Shown piece by piece: positions 1 to 7,153 of a stretch of 10,509 nt of DNA (position 1 is its first letter; every line of letters begins with the position of its first letter). A program made the position numbers and the translations under genes. The notes under the pieces are model-generated. The model had not been told where the DNA came from. It worked only from the letters and a program-made list of their open reading frames with translations, and made no database searches. Source of the stretch: 13-1-40CM-70-15 sp964641215 (GTDB taxonomy: Bacteria; Gemmatimonadota; Gemmatimonadetes; Gemmatimonadales; GWC2-71-9). Location: positions 1 to 10,509 of the forward strand of contig CAZXKD010000096.1 in assembly GCA_964641215.1 (NCBI GenBank), read 5' to 3'.

Positions 1-363
1 TAAGGAAGGGAGAGCGTGGCCGTGCGCCGCTCCACCGCGCGGCCCCGCGGCGGGCGCCACCTCGCGGGGCGGTGGCCCGGTGCTGAGGCGGATCGTGTCA
101 CCGCCGGGCAGGGTGATCAGCTCGAAGCGGTCGCTGAAATCGAGGTCGCGGTTCAGGATGGTGCGCACCGAGTCGAGCAGCGCGCCGCGCCCGGGCAGCA
201 CCACCATCCCCGGCCGCACGCCGGGCCGATAAATGATCCCGATACGCACCCCGCGATCGATCGCGGAGGTGTCTTGGGCGGACAGGCGGTCAGGCGGGCG
301 GACGCTCAAAAGCAGCGCCACGACACCGACCGCCAGACCGCCCGACCGCCCGACCGCCGTCAC
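1..363 (-). CDS. tolB: TolB, N-terminal part (runs off the left edge)
   Basis: This is the start of TolB, the periplasmic beta-propeller protein that works with TolA and Pal in outer-membrane constriction and integrity. 121 codons are open from a GTG at 363 to the window edge without a stop. Residues 1-29 form a signal peptide: short Arg-containing start, hydrophobic core LAVGVVALLLSV, and a probable cleavage at LSA/QD. The mature part begins with GVRIGIIYRPG and continues to LNRDLDFSDRFELI (about residues 70-83), which matches the TolB N-terminal domain pattern of a first beta strand followed by 'DL..S..F'. The propeller itself lies outside the window. The GTG overlaps the tolA stop as GTGA, and GGGGAAG five bases upstream is a modest ribosome binding site. 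Position after tolQ-tolR-tolA agrees with the usual tol order. The first codons are written in a tandem octamer repeat. The name rests on position plus N-terminal pattern, since the diagnostic repeats are not visible. Confidence 0.86.
   Translation of the reverse strand, partial: MTAVGRSGGLAVGVVALLLSVRPPDRLSAQDTSAIDRGVRIGIIYRPGVRPGMVVLPGRGALLDSVRTILNRDLDFSDRFELITLPGGDTIRLSTGPPPREVAPAAGPRGGAAHGHALPSL
328..359. repeat. Four tandem octamers at the start of tolB
   Basis: Plus strand reads GACCGCC followed by A, C, C, G in four adjacent 8-base units at 328, 336, 344 and 352. On the coding strand this covers codons 2 to 12 of tolB, directly after the GTG. The unit is not a multiple of three, so loss or gain of one unit would shift the tolB frame. 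Four imperfect copies is a low number for active slippage. Confidence 0.75.
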
Positions 364-1049
364 TGCTGCTTCCCCGTGAAGTAGAACCGCACGAACAAGA
401 CGTCCGCCCGCCACCCGTCCGGCAGCGGGCCGAACGCCTTGAACCGTCCGGCCTCTTCGACCGCGCCCTGGGCCTCGAGATCGAACGCGAAGTTCCCCGA
501 GCGTCTGATGAACTGCAGGTCCGTCACGGCACCATCGCGATGCACGAAGAAGGAAACCTCCGCCTCGAGGGGGTTGCTCTGCAGCGGCCGCTGCCACCGC
601 CGCAGGATCTGCGACACGATGTTCTGCAGGTACTCGGGGAAGGGAAACTCCACCCCTTCGGTACTCACGGTCGCGACGTCGCTGCCGGTGGACGGCCGCT
701 CTCCCGGCAGCGGCCGTGCTTTGGGCGTGGTCCGCGGCGCCGCCTCCCGTTGGCGCGTGTCCGAGACCGGCGGCGGCGCCGCCTTGGAGACGGTGCTGCG
801 CGGTGTCCGGGGGGCGGGCGTCGGCGCCGGCGGTGCCTTCGGCTCCGCCTCCCGTTGGACCGCTTCGGGCGCCTTGCGCTGCTCCTGCCCCAGTTCGGGG
901 GCCGCGATCAGCCGCACCCGATACGTGGGCGGCGCCGTGCGGGCCCCGCCGGCCGACGCCAACAGGAGGAACAGCGCCACGCCGTGTACCGCGACGGTGC
1001 CGGCGAGGCCGAGCCCGACGTTGGTCGGCAGCCGCGGCCGGCCTCTCAC
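360..1049 (-). CDS. tolA: TolA/TonB-family energy-transducing protein, probably TolA
   Basis: 229 residues with the TolA/TonB layout: a short basic cytoplasmic start, one membrane segment (about 11-33), a long Pro/Ala/Lys/Arg-rich periplasmic linker (about 50-125) and a C-terminal globular domain (about 135-229). The C-terminal domain begins PEYLQNIVSQILRRW and continues through VSFFVHRDGAVTDLQFIRRSG to FKAFGPLPDGW, the usual TolA/TonB C-terminal pattern. It would couple the TolQ-TolR proton motor to TolB, Pal or colicin-type partners across the periplasm. In the membrane helix His22 sits where TolA proteins carry the SxxxH motif, but the Ser is Thr18 here. The linker is shorter than in E. 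coli TolA and lacks its long alanine/lysine helix, so the protein has TonB proportions. Position between tolR and tolB makes TolA the better name. The GTG start overlaps the tolR stop as GTGA. Confidence 0.86.
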   Translation of the reverse strand: MRGRPRLPTNVGLGLAGTVAVHGVALFLLLASAGGARTAPPTYRVRLIAAPELGQEQRKAPEAVQREAEPKAPPAPTPAPRTPRSTVSKAAPPPVSDTRQREAAPRTTPKARPLPGERPSTGSDVATVSTEGVEFPFPEYLQNIVSQILRRWQRPLQSNPLEAEVSFFVHRDGAVTDLQFIRRSGNFAFDLEAQGAVEEAGRFKAFGPLPDGWRADVLFVRFYFTGKQQ

Positions 1050-1486
1050 GGCTGAACGGTCTCCGGCTCCGCGACGAGCCCGACGTCGTTCACCCCCGCT
1101 CCCCGAATCACCGCCAGGACCTGCACGACGGTCGCGTACGCGACCCGCCCGTCGGCCCGCAGATACACCCCCGAGGGCCGTTTGCTCCGCACAAACGCGC
1201 CGAAGGTCGCGCGGAAGTCCTCGTAGGAGAGGGCGGCCTGGTCGAGGAAGATGCGGCCGTCCCGGTCGACGGTGACCACGAGGCCCGACTTGGGCTCGAG
1301 CGGCCGTGCCTGGGCCCGGGGCAGCCGCACGTCCACACCGCCCTGCATGATCGGCGCGGTAATCATGAAAATGATCAGTAGTACGAACGCGACGTCCACG
1401 AGCGAGGTCACGTTGATGTCGGCGTTGAGGGGCAGCTCGCCGTGACCGCGCAACCCGCCGCCGCCTAGCAGTCCTCCGCCCGCCAT
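1046..1486 (-). CDS. tolR: TolR (ExbD/TolR family)
   Basis: 146 residues, the normal length for ExbD/TolR. It has one N-terminal membrane helix (about 28-46) and a periplasmic domain. In the pattern INVTSLVDVAFVLLIIFMIT, Asp31 is the conserved acidic residue in the helix that carries protons through the motor. The region after the helix (QGGVDVRLPRA) and the C-terminal VYLRADGRVAYATVVQVLAVIRG part fit the family well; the latter is the 'I.aD..v.y..v..vm' segment. The glycine-rich start (MAGGGLLGGGG) is low complexity. The ATG at 1486 overlaps the tolQ stop by one base (TGATG), with GGGAGG five bases upstream. With TolQ it forms the inner-membrane motor that moves TolA. ExbD is the alternative name, but tolB downstream favours TolR. 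Confidence 0.92.
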   Translation of the reverse strand: MAGGGLLGGGGLRGHGELPLNADINVTSLVDVAFVLLIIFMITAPIMQGGVDVRLPRAQARPLEPKSGLVVTVDRDGRIFLDQAALSYEDFRATFGAFVRSKRPSGVYLRADGRVAYATVVQVLAVIRGAGVNDVGLVAEPETVQP

Positions 1487-2217
1487 CAGAGCCTCCCTTC
1501 CCGGGCCATCGTCCCGATGATCTCCTGGGCGAAGCCCTCCAGCTCGCCCGCGAACAAGCCGAGCCGATTGACGAAGATGTTGTAGGCCATCACGGACGGC
1601 ACGGCCACCGACAGCCCCGCCACGGTGGTGACCAGCGCTTCAGCCACGCCGGGGGCGACGGCGCCGATATTCCCCGAGCCGCCGACGGCGATCCCGATGA
1701 ACGCGTCCATCACGCCAAGCACCGTCCCCAGCAGGCCGAGCAACGGGCTCACCGAGCCGAAGGTCGCGAGCCAGGGGATGAACCGCGCCGCGGCGTCGCG
1801 CTCGGCCGCGACCTCTTTGGCCAGGACCATGCGCAGCGCCTCGAGCTGCGTCGTGGTGAGCGTGGCCGGCGCCGGAGCGGCGGGCGCGCCGACGACCGGC
1901 CCGTCTTTGAGCCGACCGGGCTTGAGCTCGGAAAAAAAGTGGATCCCCTCGCGCAGCAACCGGTTGTAGGGCGACGAGGGCAGCCGCATCGCCGCGTGGT
2001 AGGCGTCTTCGAGCCGCTGCGCCCGCTCGATCTCGGCCATGAAGCGGTCGGCCTGCCGCCGCATACGGCGGAACTGCCACCATTTCAGGACGATGAGATA
2101 CCAGGAGACGATCGAGAACAGGACGAGGATCACGAGCACGAACTGGGTCTCGCGGCTCGAGGCGAGCACCAGTTCCCAGGGCGAGGTGGGTACCGCCCGA
2201 CCGACCTGCAGCAGCAC
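1486..2217 (-). CDS. tolQ: TolQ (MotA/TolQ/ExbB proton channel family)
   Basis: 243 residues with three membrane helices at about 26-46, 147-177 and 190-216, the TolQ/ExbB topology with a large cytoplasmic loop between helices 1 and 2. The signature part FGSVSPLLGLLGTVLGVMDAF (residues 153-173) and GVAEALVTTVAGLSVAVPSVMAYN (190-213) agree closely with TolQ, including the paired Thr (197/198) and Pro207 in helix 3 that line the channel in this family. It provides the proton path with TolR Asp31. The cytoplasmic loop contains an Ala/Pro-rich stretch (about 110-119, APAAPAPA) that looks like a small insertion. The GTG start at 2217 is supported by GGAGG eight bases upstream, and this start lies three bases after the epimerase stop. 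Confidence 0.94.
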   Translation of the reverse strand: MLLQVGRAVPTSPWELVLASSRETQFVLVILVLFSIVSWYLIVLKWWQFRRMRRQADRFMAEIERAQRLEDAYHAAMRLPSSPYNRLLREGIHFFSELKPGRLKDGPVVGAPAAPAPATLTTTQLEALRMVLAKEVAAERDAAARFIPWLATFGSVSPLLGLLGTVLGVMDAFIGIAVGGSGNIGAVAPGVAEALVTTVAGLSVAVPSVMAYNIFVNRLGLFAGELEGFAQEIIGTMAREGRL

Positions 2218-2220
2218 GTG

Positions 2221-3183
2221 TCAGTCCTCCCGGAGCCAGCGGATGGTGGCGGCGAGCCCCTCGGGCAGGCTGGTGCGCGGGGTCCAGCCGAGCTCGGCCT
2301 TGGCCTTGGCGGGATCGAGCGCGTTGCGTCGCAATTCGCCGGCGCGCGCCGGCGCCCGCCGCAGGTCGGGGCGCCGCCCCCGCCCTCCCGCTCCCCCGGC
2401 CGCCTCCGCCATCAACCCCGCCAGGCGGTTGACCGACGTCTCGATCGCCGTCCCGATATTGTATGCGCGCGCGTCGAGGTCGCGCAGTGGTGGCAGCGGG
2501 CAGTCCGCCGCCGCGAGATTCGCGGCCGCCGCGTCCTTCACGAAGACCATATCCCGGGTCTGCTCCCCGTCGCCGAACACCGTCAGCGCCTCCCCCCGCA
2601 GCAGGCCGTTCCCGAAAATGGCTACGACCCCGGCTTCACCGTGCGGGTTCTGTCGCGGGCCATACACGTTGCTGTACCGCAATGACACCGCCTCGACCCC
2701 GTACAGCTGGCCGTATGTCGCCAGATAATACTCGGAGGTGAGCTTAGCGGCCCCGTACGGCGAGGCGGGGAGCTTGGCGGCCGACTCGGGGATCGGGAGG
2801 CGCGCCCCTTCGCCGTACACCGTGCCGCCCGAGGAGGCGAACACCACCCGGCGCACGCCACCCGCCCGCGCCCCCTCCAGCAGATTCAGAAGTCCCAGCA
2901 CGTTGACCTCCGCATCGTACACCGGATCCGCCACGGAGCGCCGCACGTCCATCTGGGCAGCGTGGTGGTTCAAGATGGTAAAGGCGCCCTCCGCCAGGAG
3001 CACCCGTGCCTCCGCCGAGCGCACGTCGGCCCGAACCAGCCGCACGCCTTCGGGCACATTGGCGGCTCGCCCCGAGGACAGGTCATCGAGGACGGTCACT
3101 TCGTCGCCGGCGGCCCGGTGGGCGTCGACCACATGCGATCCGATGAATCCAGCGCCGCCGGTGACCAGCACCCGGCGGCTCAC
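2221..3183 (-). CDS. NAD-dependent sugar epimerase, GalE-like
   Basis: 320 residues of the extended short-chain dehydrogenase family. The Rossmann motif VTGGAGFIGSH (7-17) binds NAD, and the acidic LDD at 32-34 after strand 2 points to NAD rather than NADP. The catalytic residues are visible as Ser117/Ser118 in FASSGGTVYG and Tyr143-X3-Lys147 in SPYGAAK. LRYSNVYGPRQNPHGEAGVVAIF (168-190) and the C-terminal ELGWTPRTSLPEGL resemble bacterial UDP-glucose 4-epimerases such as the Thermotoga GalE type. The likely reaction is interconversion of a UDP-sugar for surface polysaccharide, but the substrate cannot be read from the sequence. The GTG at 3183 overlaps the hemA stop (GTGA), and GGAGGG eight bases upstream supports it. 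The same frame is open up to 3732, but that upstream part lies inside hemA, has no family similarity and is rejected. A Gly/Arg-rich patch (263-280) is coded by very GC-rich sequence. Confidence 0.86.
   Translation of the reverse strand: MSRRVLVTGGAGFIGSHVVDAHRAAGDEVTVLDDLSSGRAANVPEGVRLVRADVRSAEARVLLAEGAFTILNHHAAQMDVRRSVADPVYDAEVNVLGLLNLLEGARAGGVRRVVFASSGGTVYGEGARLPIPESAAKLPASPYGAAKLTSEYYLATYGQLYGVEAVSLRYSNVYGPRQNPHGEAGVVAIFGNGLLRGEALTVFGDGEQTRDMVFVKDAAAANLAAADCPLPPLRDLDARAYNIGTAIETSVNRLAGLMAEAAGGAGGRGRRPDLRRAPARAGELRRNALDPAKAKAELGWTPRTSLPEGLAATIRWLRED
2226..2230 (-). promoter_or_regulatory. Ribosome binding site of tolQ
   Basis: GGAGG lies eight bases before the GTG at 2217, inside the last codons of the epimerase gene. 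It decides the GTG start of tolQ, since no ATG is available near the expected N-terminus. Confidence 0.8.
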
Positions 3184-4457
3184 GCGTCCGTCCCTCCGCC
3201 CCCTCCACCGCCCCCGAGGCCGAACAACCGGCGGAGCGCGTCGAGGAGGGCGTACCCGCGGCCGCTCTCGGCCGCCGCCTTCAACGCCCGCGTGGGCTCG
3301 TGGAGGAACTTGTTGAGGAGGCTGTGGCTGAAGCGCTCGATCTGGGCGCGGTCCTCGGGGGCCAAGTGGCCGAGGTGCTTGAGCGCGCGCTCCAGCTCGG
3401 CGGCCCGGACGGCATCGAGGCGGCCGCGGAACTCCTTGATCACCGGCACCACGGCGAGCCCATCGTGCCAGGTCCAGAAGACAGCGACCTCCTGCTCCAC
3501 GATGTCCTCCGCTTTGGGAATCTCTGAGCGCCGCTGCGCGGCCCCGTGGGCGGCCACAGTCTGCAGGTCGTCGATATCGTACAAGAACACGTTCTCCAGC
3601 TGGCCGACGGCGGCGTCCACGTCCCGAGGCACCGCGAGGTCGAGGATGCACAGCTGCCGTCCGCCGCGCCGGCCGATCGGGCCGGCGACGTGATTCCAGG
3701 TCACGACGGTGTGCGGCGCGGCCGTCGAGCACAGGACGATGTCCACGGCGGCGAACTGCTCCCAGGCTTCCTCCAGCGCCAGGGCGGCCGCGCCGTGCCG
3801 CTCGGCGACCGCCCGTGCGCGGTCCAGGGAGCGGTTCGCGACGACGGTGACCTGCACGCCTTCGCCCTGCAGGCAGGTGGCGGCGAGTTCAGCCGTGTCG
3901 CCCGCCCCGAGGATGAGGGCGGCTTTGCCGTTCAGGTTGCCGAAGATCTTGCCCGCCAGCGCGACGGCCGCCGACGGCGCCGACGCCGAGCCTGTCCCCA
4001 GCGCTGTCTCGCTGCGGACCCGCGACCCCACGAGCAGCGCCGACTGGAACAGGCGGTGCAGCACCGGTCCCGCCTGCGCGCGCGACAGCTCCCAGGCGTC
4101 CCGCACCTGGCCCTGAATCTGCGACTCGCCCAGGATCATCGAGTCGAGGCCCGCCGAGACGCGATAGAGGTGGCGCACCGCGTTGCGGTCCCGACGCGTG
4201 TACGTGTAGGCGTCGGCCGCCTGCCCGGTGCCGAGCCGGTCGGCGAGCAGCGCCGTGACGGCCGCCGGCGCGGCCTCCAGAGCCGCGCTCAGGTAGAACT
4301 CGGTGCGGTTGCAGGTGGAGAGCAGCACCCCACCCTCGGCGCCGGCGGTCAGGACGCGCGTGAGGGACGCGGCTACCTCGTGCGGGGCGTGCGCAAACCG
4401 CTCTCGCACCTCGAGGGGGGCCGTCCGATGACTGACGCCGACGACAGTGATGCTCAT
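3180..4457 (-). CDS. hemA: Glutamyl-tRNA reductase HemA
   Basis: This enzyme reduces glutamyl-tRNA(Glu) with NADPH to glutamate-1-semialdehyde, the first committed step of the C5 pathway to heme and other tetrapyrroles. 425 residues is a normal length. The catalytic domain holds the nucleophile Cys49 in STCNRTE and His96 in VRHLYRVSAGLDSMILGE, followed by ESQIQGQVRDAW. The NADPH domain starts at LILGAGDTAE (181-190) with VANRS (206-210) after the second strand. The C-terminal dimerisation helices run to about residue 412 (EDRAQIERFSHSLLNKFLHEPTRALK). The tail is eight glycines (415-422) followed by TDA. The ATG at 4457 fits the family start MSITVVGVSHRTAPLEVRE and lies 12 bases after the hemX stop, with GAGG about ten bases upstream. 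hemC and hemD, frequent neighbours of hemA, are not here; an epimerase gene follows instead. Confidence 0.97.
   Translation of the reverse strand: MSITVVGVSHRTAPLEVRERFAHAPHEVAASLTRVLTAGAEGGVLLSTCNRTEFYLSAALEAAPAAVTALLADRLGTGQAADAYTYTRRDRNAVRHLYRVSAGLDSMILGESQIQGQVRDAWELSRAQAGPVLHRLFQSALLVGSRVRSETALGTGSASAPSAAVALAGKIFGNLNGKAALILGAGDTAELAATCLQGEGVQVTVVANRSLDRARAVAERHGAAALALEEAWEQFAAVDIVLCSTAAPHTVVTWNHVAGPIGRRGGRQLCILDLAVPRDVDAAVGQLENVFLYDIDDLQTVAAHGAAQRRSEIPKAEDIVEQEVAVFWTWHDGLAVVPVIKEFRGRLDAVRAAELERALKHLGHLAPEDRAQIERFSHSLLNKFLHEPTRALKAAAESGRGYALLDALRRLFGLGGGGGGGGTDA
3192..3197 (-). promoter_or_regulatory. Ribosome binding site of the epimerase gene, inside hemA
   Basis: GGAGGG is eight bases before the GTG at 3183. 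It is formed by glycine codons 421-422 of hemA (GGA GGG), so the end of the HemA glycine run also works as the ribosome binding site of the next gene. Confidence 0.72.
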
Positions 4458-4469
4458 GGCGGCCGCGCC

Positions 4470-5264
4470 TCAGAGGAACCGCTCGGCCCCCGGGGCCGAG
4501 AGCTTGAGGGCGAGATACACCAGCAGGACGGCCGTGAACGCCGCGATGCTGGCGACGGCCGCCCGCCGCCCGGTCCAGTGCCGGACGATCCGCAGCCAGA
4601 CGGCGGCCCCGACCACCACCCAGGTGAAGAGGCCCCATACGACCTGCGCTTTGTCGACGTGCAGGCCGCCGGCGAACCGTACGGCGTAGCCGACCGCCAG
4701 CAGTACGCCGGCGGTCAGCGCCGGGAAGCCGGCCACGAGCGCGCTGCGATTGAGGCTGTCCAGCCGCTCCAGGGGCGGAAAGAAGAGGAAGACCTGCCCG
4801 AAGCGCTTGGCCTTGAGCTCCCGGAATTGGAGCAGGTACAACGCGGCCGCGATGAACGCGAGGGCGAGCAGGGCGAGCCCCAGCACGCTCAGCGTGATGT
4901 GGGAGATGAGCCACGCCTGCCCACTTCCGAGCGGCTCGGCGCCGGGCGCCAGCCCGAGGAGCAGCGCCAGCCCCACGAGCCCCGTCGCGAGCGGGGCGGT
5001 GAACAGCGCCACGGCCGACGCGTGAAAGACGCGTTCGCTCACCAGCTGCAGCAGGACGAGAAACAGCGCCAGCATGGACAACGCCGGCGCGAGGCCGACG
5101 AGGGCCAACTGCGCCACGCCGGCGACGTGGAACGCCACGCCGGCGCTCGGCACCGCCAGCGCCAGCGGGCGCGCGGCCCGCCGTCCGCCCGCGAACGCCG
5201 TGAGCGCCAGCGCGGCGGCAACCCCGTACAGCCCGAGCGCGATCAAGTGCAGGTTGAACAGCAT
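4470..5264 (-). CDS. HemX/CcsA-like integral membrane protein
   Basis: 264 residues, almost entirely hydrophobic, with about eight membrane helices (near 5-24, 34-53, 57-76, 82-104, 119-146, 176-195, 208-226 and 236-254). The stretch SHITLSVLGLALLALAFIAAALYLLQFRELK (121-151), with His122, followed by FPPLERLDSLN (162-172), is the typical core of the cytochrome c assembly/HemX family. His46 and His202 are further candidate heme-facing residues. The tryptophan-rich WWD motif of true CcsA/CcmC heme-handling proteins is not seen, and the gene stands directly before hemA. HemX, the membrane partner reported to affect HemA levels in Bacillus, is therefore the better reading; in Bacillus hemX follows hemA. 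The ATG at 5264 has no good ribosome binding site, and a strong hairpin ends nine bases upstream, so the start is less certain than for its neighbours. No in-frame GTG or TTG lies just upstream. Confidence 0.77.
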   Translation of the reverse strand: MLFNLHLIALGLYGVAAALALTAFAGGRRAARPLALAVPSAGVAFHVAGVAQLALVGLAPALSMLALFLVLLQLVSERVFHASAVALFTAPLATGLVGLALLLGLAPGAEPLGSGQAWLISHITLSVLGLALLALAFIAAALYLLQFRELKAKRFGQVFLFFPPLERLDSLNRSALVAGFPALTAGVLLAVGYAVRFAGGLHVDKAQVVWGLFTWVVVGAAVWLRIVRHWTGRRAAVASIAAFTAVLLVYLALKLSAPGAERFL

Positions 5265-5273
5265 GCGCCAGCA

Positions 5274-5301
5274 ACGCCGGACCGGGTGGCCGATCCGGCG
5301 T
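5274..5301 (-). promoter_or_regulatory. 12-bp hairpin between the LysM gene and hemX
   Basis: On the transcribed strand ACGCCGGATCGG, loop CCAC, then CCGGTCCGGCGT form a continuous 12-bp stem with one U-G pair. It begins four bases after the LysM gene stop and ends nine bases before the hemX ATG. No run of U follows, so it is not a classical intrinsic terminator. It could be an attenuator, an mRNA end or stability element, or a block on hemX translation. The structure is plain in the sequence; the function is inferred. Confidence 0.6.
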
Positions 5302-5305
5302 CCGG

Positions 5306-6548
5306 TCAGGAAGGCATCTTCTTGACGAGCCGCACCGCCATCCCCGGCGTCACGTCGGGGCGGGTCACCTGGATCACCAGGCCGGAGGCCGAGTGCTCGC
5401 GCGTGTGCACGATCATCAGCTGCATATGGACCTCCTCCGAGGGGGCCCCCACCTGGCCGCTCGACGGACGGTACACTTCGAAGACGTCCCCCGGCACCAC
5501 GCCGTCGGCTCGACCCTTGTCGATGAAGTAGATCTGTTGCGAGCCGCCGATCGCGTGGATATCGCGCGCCCGGATGACCCGCCCCTCGAGTCCCTGGCCT
5601 ACCGGCGCCGGCCGCACCCGGCCCGGATCCTTGAACGGCTCCAGCGGCAACGCCAACTGACCGTCATGGACCTGGCTGAACTGCAGGATCACGTCGGCCA
5701 GCACCTGCCTGGGCTGCACTACGGTGACCCGCGCCACGCCCATCGGCACGACCACTTCCCCCCACCCCGGCACCTGTCCGGTGATACGCGCCAGCAGCAG
5801 CGAGTCGCCGACGTGGTAGGATGCCCGGGACGGCGGCGCGACCGCGATCTCCTGGAACTGCATGGCGGTGGTCCGCGTGGAGAGGCGAGGAATGGACGGT
5901 GGTGACGTGTTCCCCAGCACCTCGCCCCAGGGGAGCGTCTCCCGCTCGGTCAGCCACCCCGCCGAATAGAACTCCCCCCGTCGCAGCGGCCGGTAAGGCT
6001 GGTTGGCGTAGGCCCGCAAGATGTCGCGCACTTCCTGCGAGCGGATGAGAGGCCGATCGAAGATCGTCTGGTAGGCTTCGGCGACCGGGGGCGGCGGCGG
6101 CTCGACGGGAGCCGGTTGCGCCGTGTCCGGCGGTGGCGCGGCCGCGACGACCGTGTCCGCCTTGGTCGTGTCGGCCTTCACGGTATCGGCACCGGTCCGC
6201 GCGCCTTGCGCCACCGTCGTGGCCGTATCGGTGGGCGCCTGGGCCAAGCCGGTGAGCGCCGCCAGGTTCAGCACCTCACCTGGATAGATCCAGTGGGGAT
6301 CCTCGACGACTGAGGTGTTGAGCCTGTAGATCTCGGGCCAGAGTAATGGGTCGCCGAAGTAGAGAACCGAGATCGACCAGAGCGTCTCCCCGCGGGAGAC
6401 GGTGTGGGTGGCGGGCAGCTGTCCCAGCGGGGCTGCCGCCGCGTGCGTCGTGTCCTGCGCGCGAGTGGTGTCGACGTGGGTCGTGTCCTGGGCGCGCAGG
6501 ACCCCGATCATCAGCGGCGCCGCGGCGAGCGCGAGCACCGCCCCCCGG

Positions 6549-6577
<29 letters not shown>
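5306..6577 (-). CDS. Secreted LysM-domain protein of unknown role
   Basis: 423 residues from the ATG at 6577. Residues 1-29 form a signal peptide (basic MRRTTICRSSRG, hydrophobic GAVLALAAAPLMIGV, cleavage likely at LRA/QD). A LysM domain follows at about 58-105 (HTVSRGETLWSISVLYFGDPLLWPEIYRLN, then DPHWIYPGEVLNL), which binds peptidoglycan glycan chains in this family. Next is a Thr/Asp/Ala/Pro-rich linker (about 112-170) with ADTVK-type repeats, ending in a Pro run. A larger region of no recognised family ends in a segment with IDKGRADGVVPGDVFEVYRP (about 352-371), faintly like the FlgT C-terminal fold. The likely place is the periplasm, held at the cell wall. The start is chosen for GGAGG six bases upstream and the signal peptide directly after it; the frame is open to 6691 but that part reads as ssb shadow. 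It overlaps the ssb end by 29 bases. No catalytic motif was seen. Confidence 0.86.
6443..6493. repeat. Two AQDTTH-coding repeats, 33 bases apart
   Basis: An 18-base unit at 6476-6493 and 6443-6460 on the coding strand differs at 2 of 18 bases and codes AQDTTH twice with an 11-residue period, right at the predicted signal peptidase site of the LysM protein. It looks like a small in-frame tandem duplication. Confidence 0.7.
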
Positions 6578-7055
<478 letters not shown>

Positions 7056-7057
7056 GG

Positions 7058-7064
7058 CTCCTCC
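7058..7064 (-). promoter_or_regulatory. Ribosome binding site of ssb
   Basis: GGAGGAG ends two bases before the GTG at 7055; measured from GGAGG the gap is four bases, which is short but workable. It supports the GTG start. Confidence 0.7.
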
Positions 7065-7098
7065 GACGATAGGCGGGTGGGGTCCAAGGATGCTCCAC

Positions 7099-7127
7099 AG
7101 TATATGCCTCGCAAGTCATTCTGTCAA
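7099..7127 (-). promoter_or_regulatory. Sigma-70-type promoter upstream of ssb
   Basis: The -35 box TTGACA (7127-7122) is a full match to consensus, the spacer is exactly 17 bases (7121-7105), and the -10 box TATACT (7104-7099) matches at five of six positions. The surrounding 98-base gap is AT-richer than the rest of the window. Transcription would start near 7092, giving a leader of about 37 bases that contains the ssb ribosome binding site. No clear LexA box or other operator was recognised. It may serve all genes from ssb to tolB. Confidence 0.85.
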
Positions 7128-7153
7128 TCAAAGATACGCCACTTGTACCCTTC

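Noticed and set aside
16..1381. Several plus-strand open frames over tolB, tolA and tolR
   Set aside because: They are antisense to well-recognised Tol proteins and have biased composition with no domains.
3184..3732. N-terminal extension of the epimerase frame
   Set aside because: It lies within hemA, has no family similarity, and the GTG at 3183 has a good ribosome binding site and matches the family start.
4470..5264. Full CcsA/CcmC cytochrome c assembly protein
   Set aside because: The WWD tryptophan motif is not seen and the gene sits next to hemA, so HemX-like is preferred; no cytochrome c assembly partners are nearby.
3889..5274. A 461-codon open frame on the minus strand
   Set aside because: It overlaps hemX and hemA in another frame and is Arg/Ala/Gly-rich without motifs, while the other frame encodes clear families.
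5274..5301. The hairpin as a classical intrinsic terminator
   Set aside because: There is no U-run after the stem; the next bases are TGCTGGCGC and then the hemX ATG.
3546..5531. A 661-codon open frame on the plus strand
   Set aside because: It is antisense to hemA, hemX and the LysM gene end. Its product is Arg/Gly/Asp/Gln-rich low-complexity sequence with no recognisable domain, as expected for a shadow frame in GC-rich DNA.
7056..7153. A LexA/SOS operator before ssb
   Set aside because: I found neither CTG-N10-CAG nor GAAC-N4-GTTC in the gap. A lineage-specific LexA site cannot be excluded by eye.
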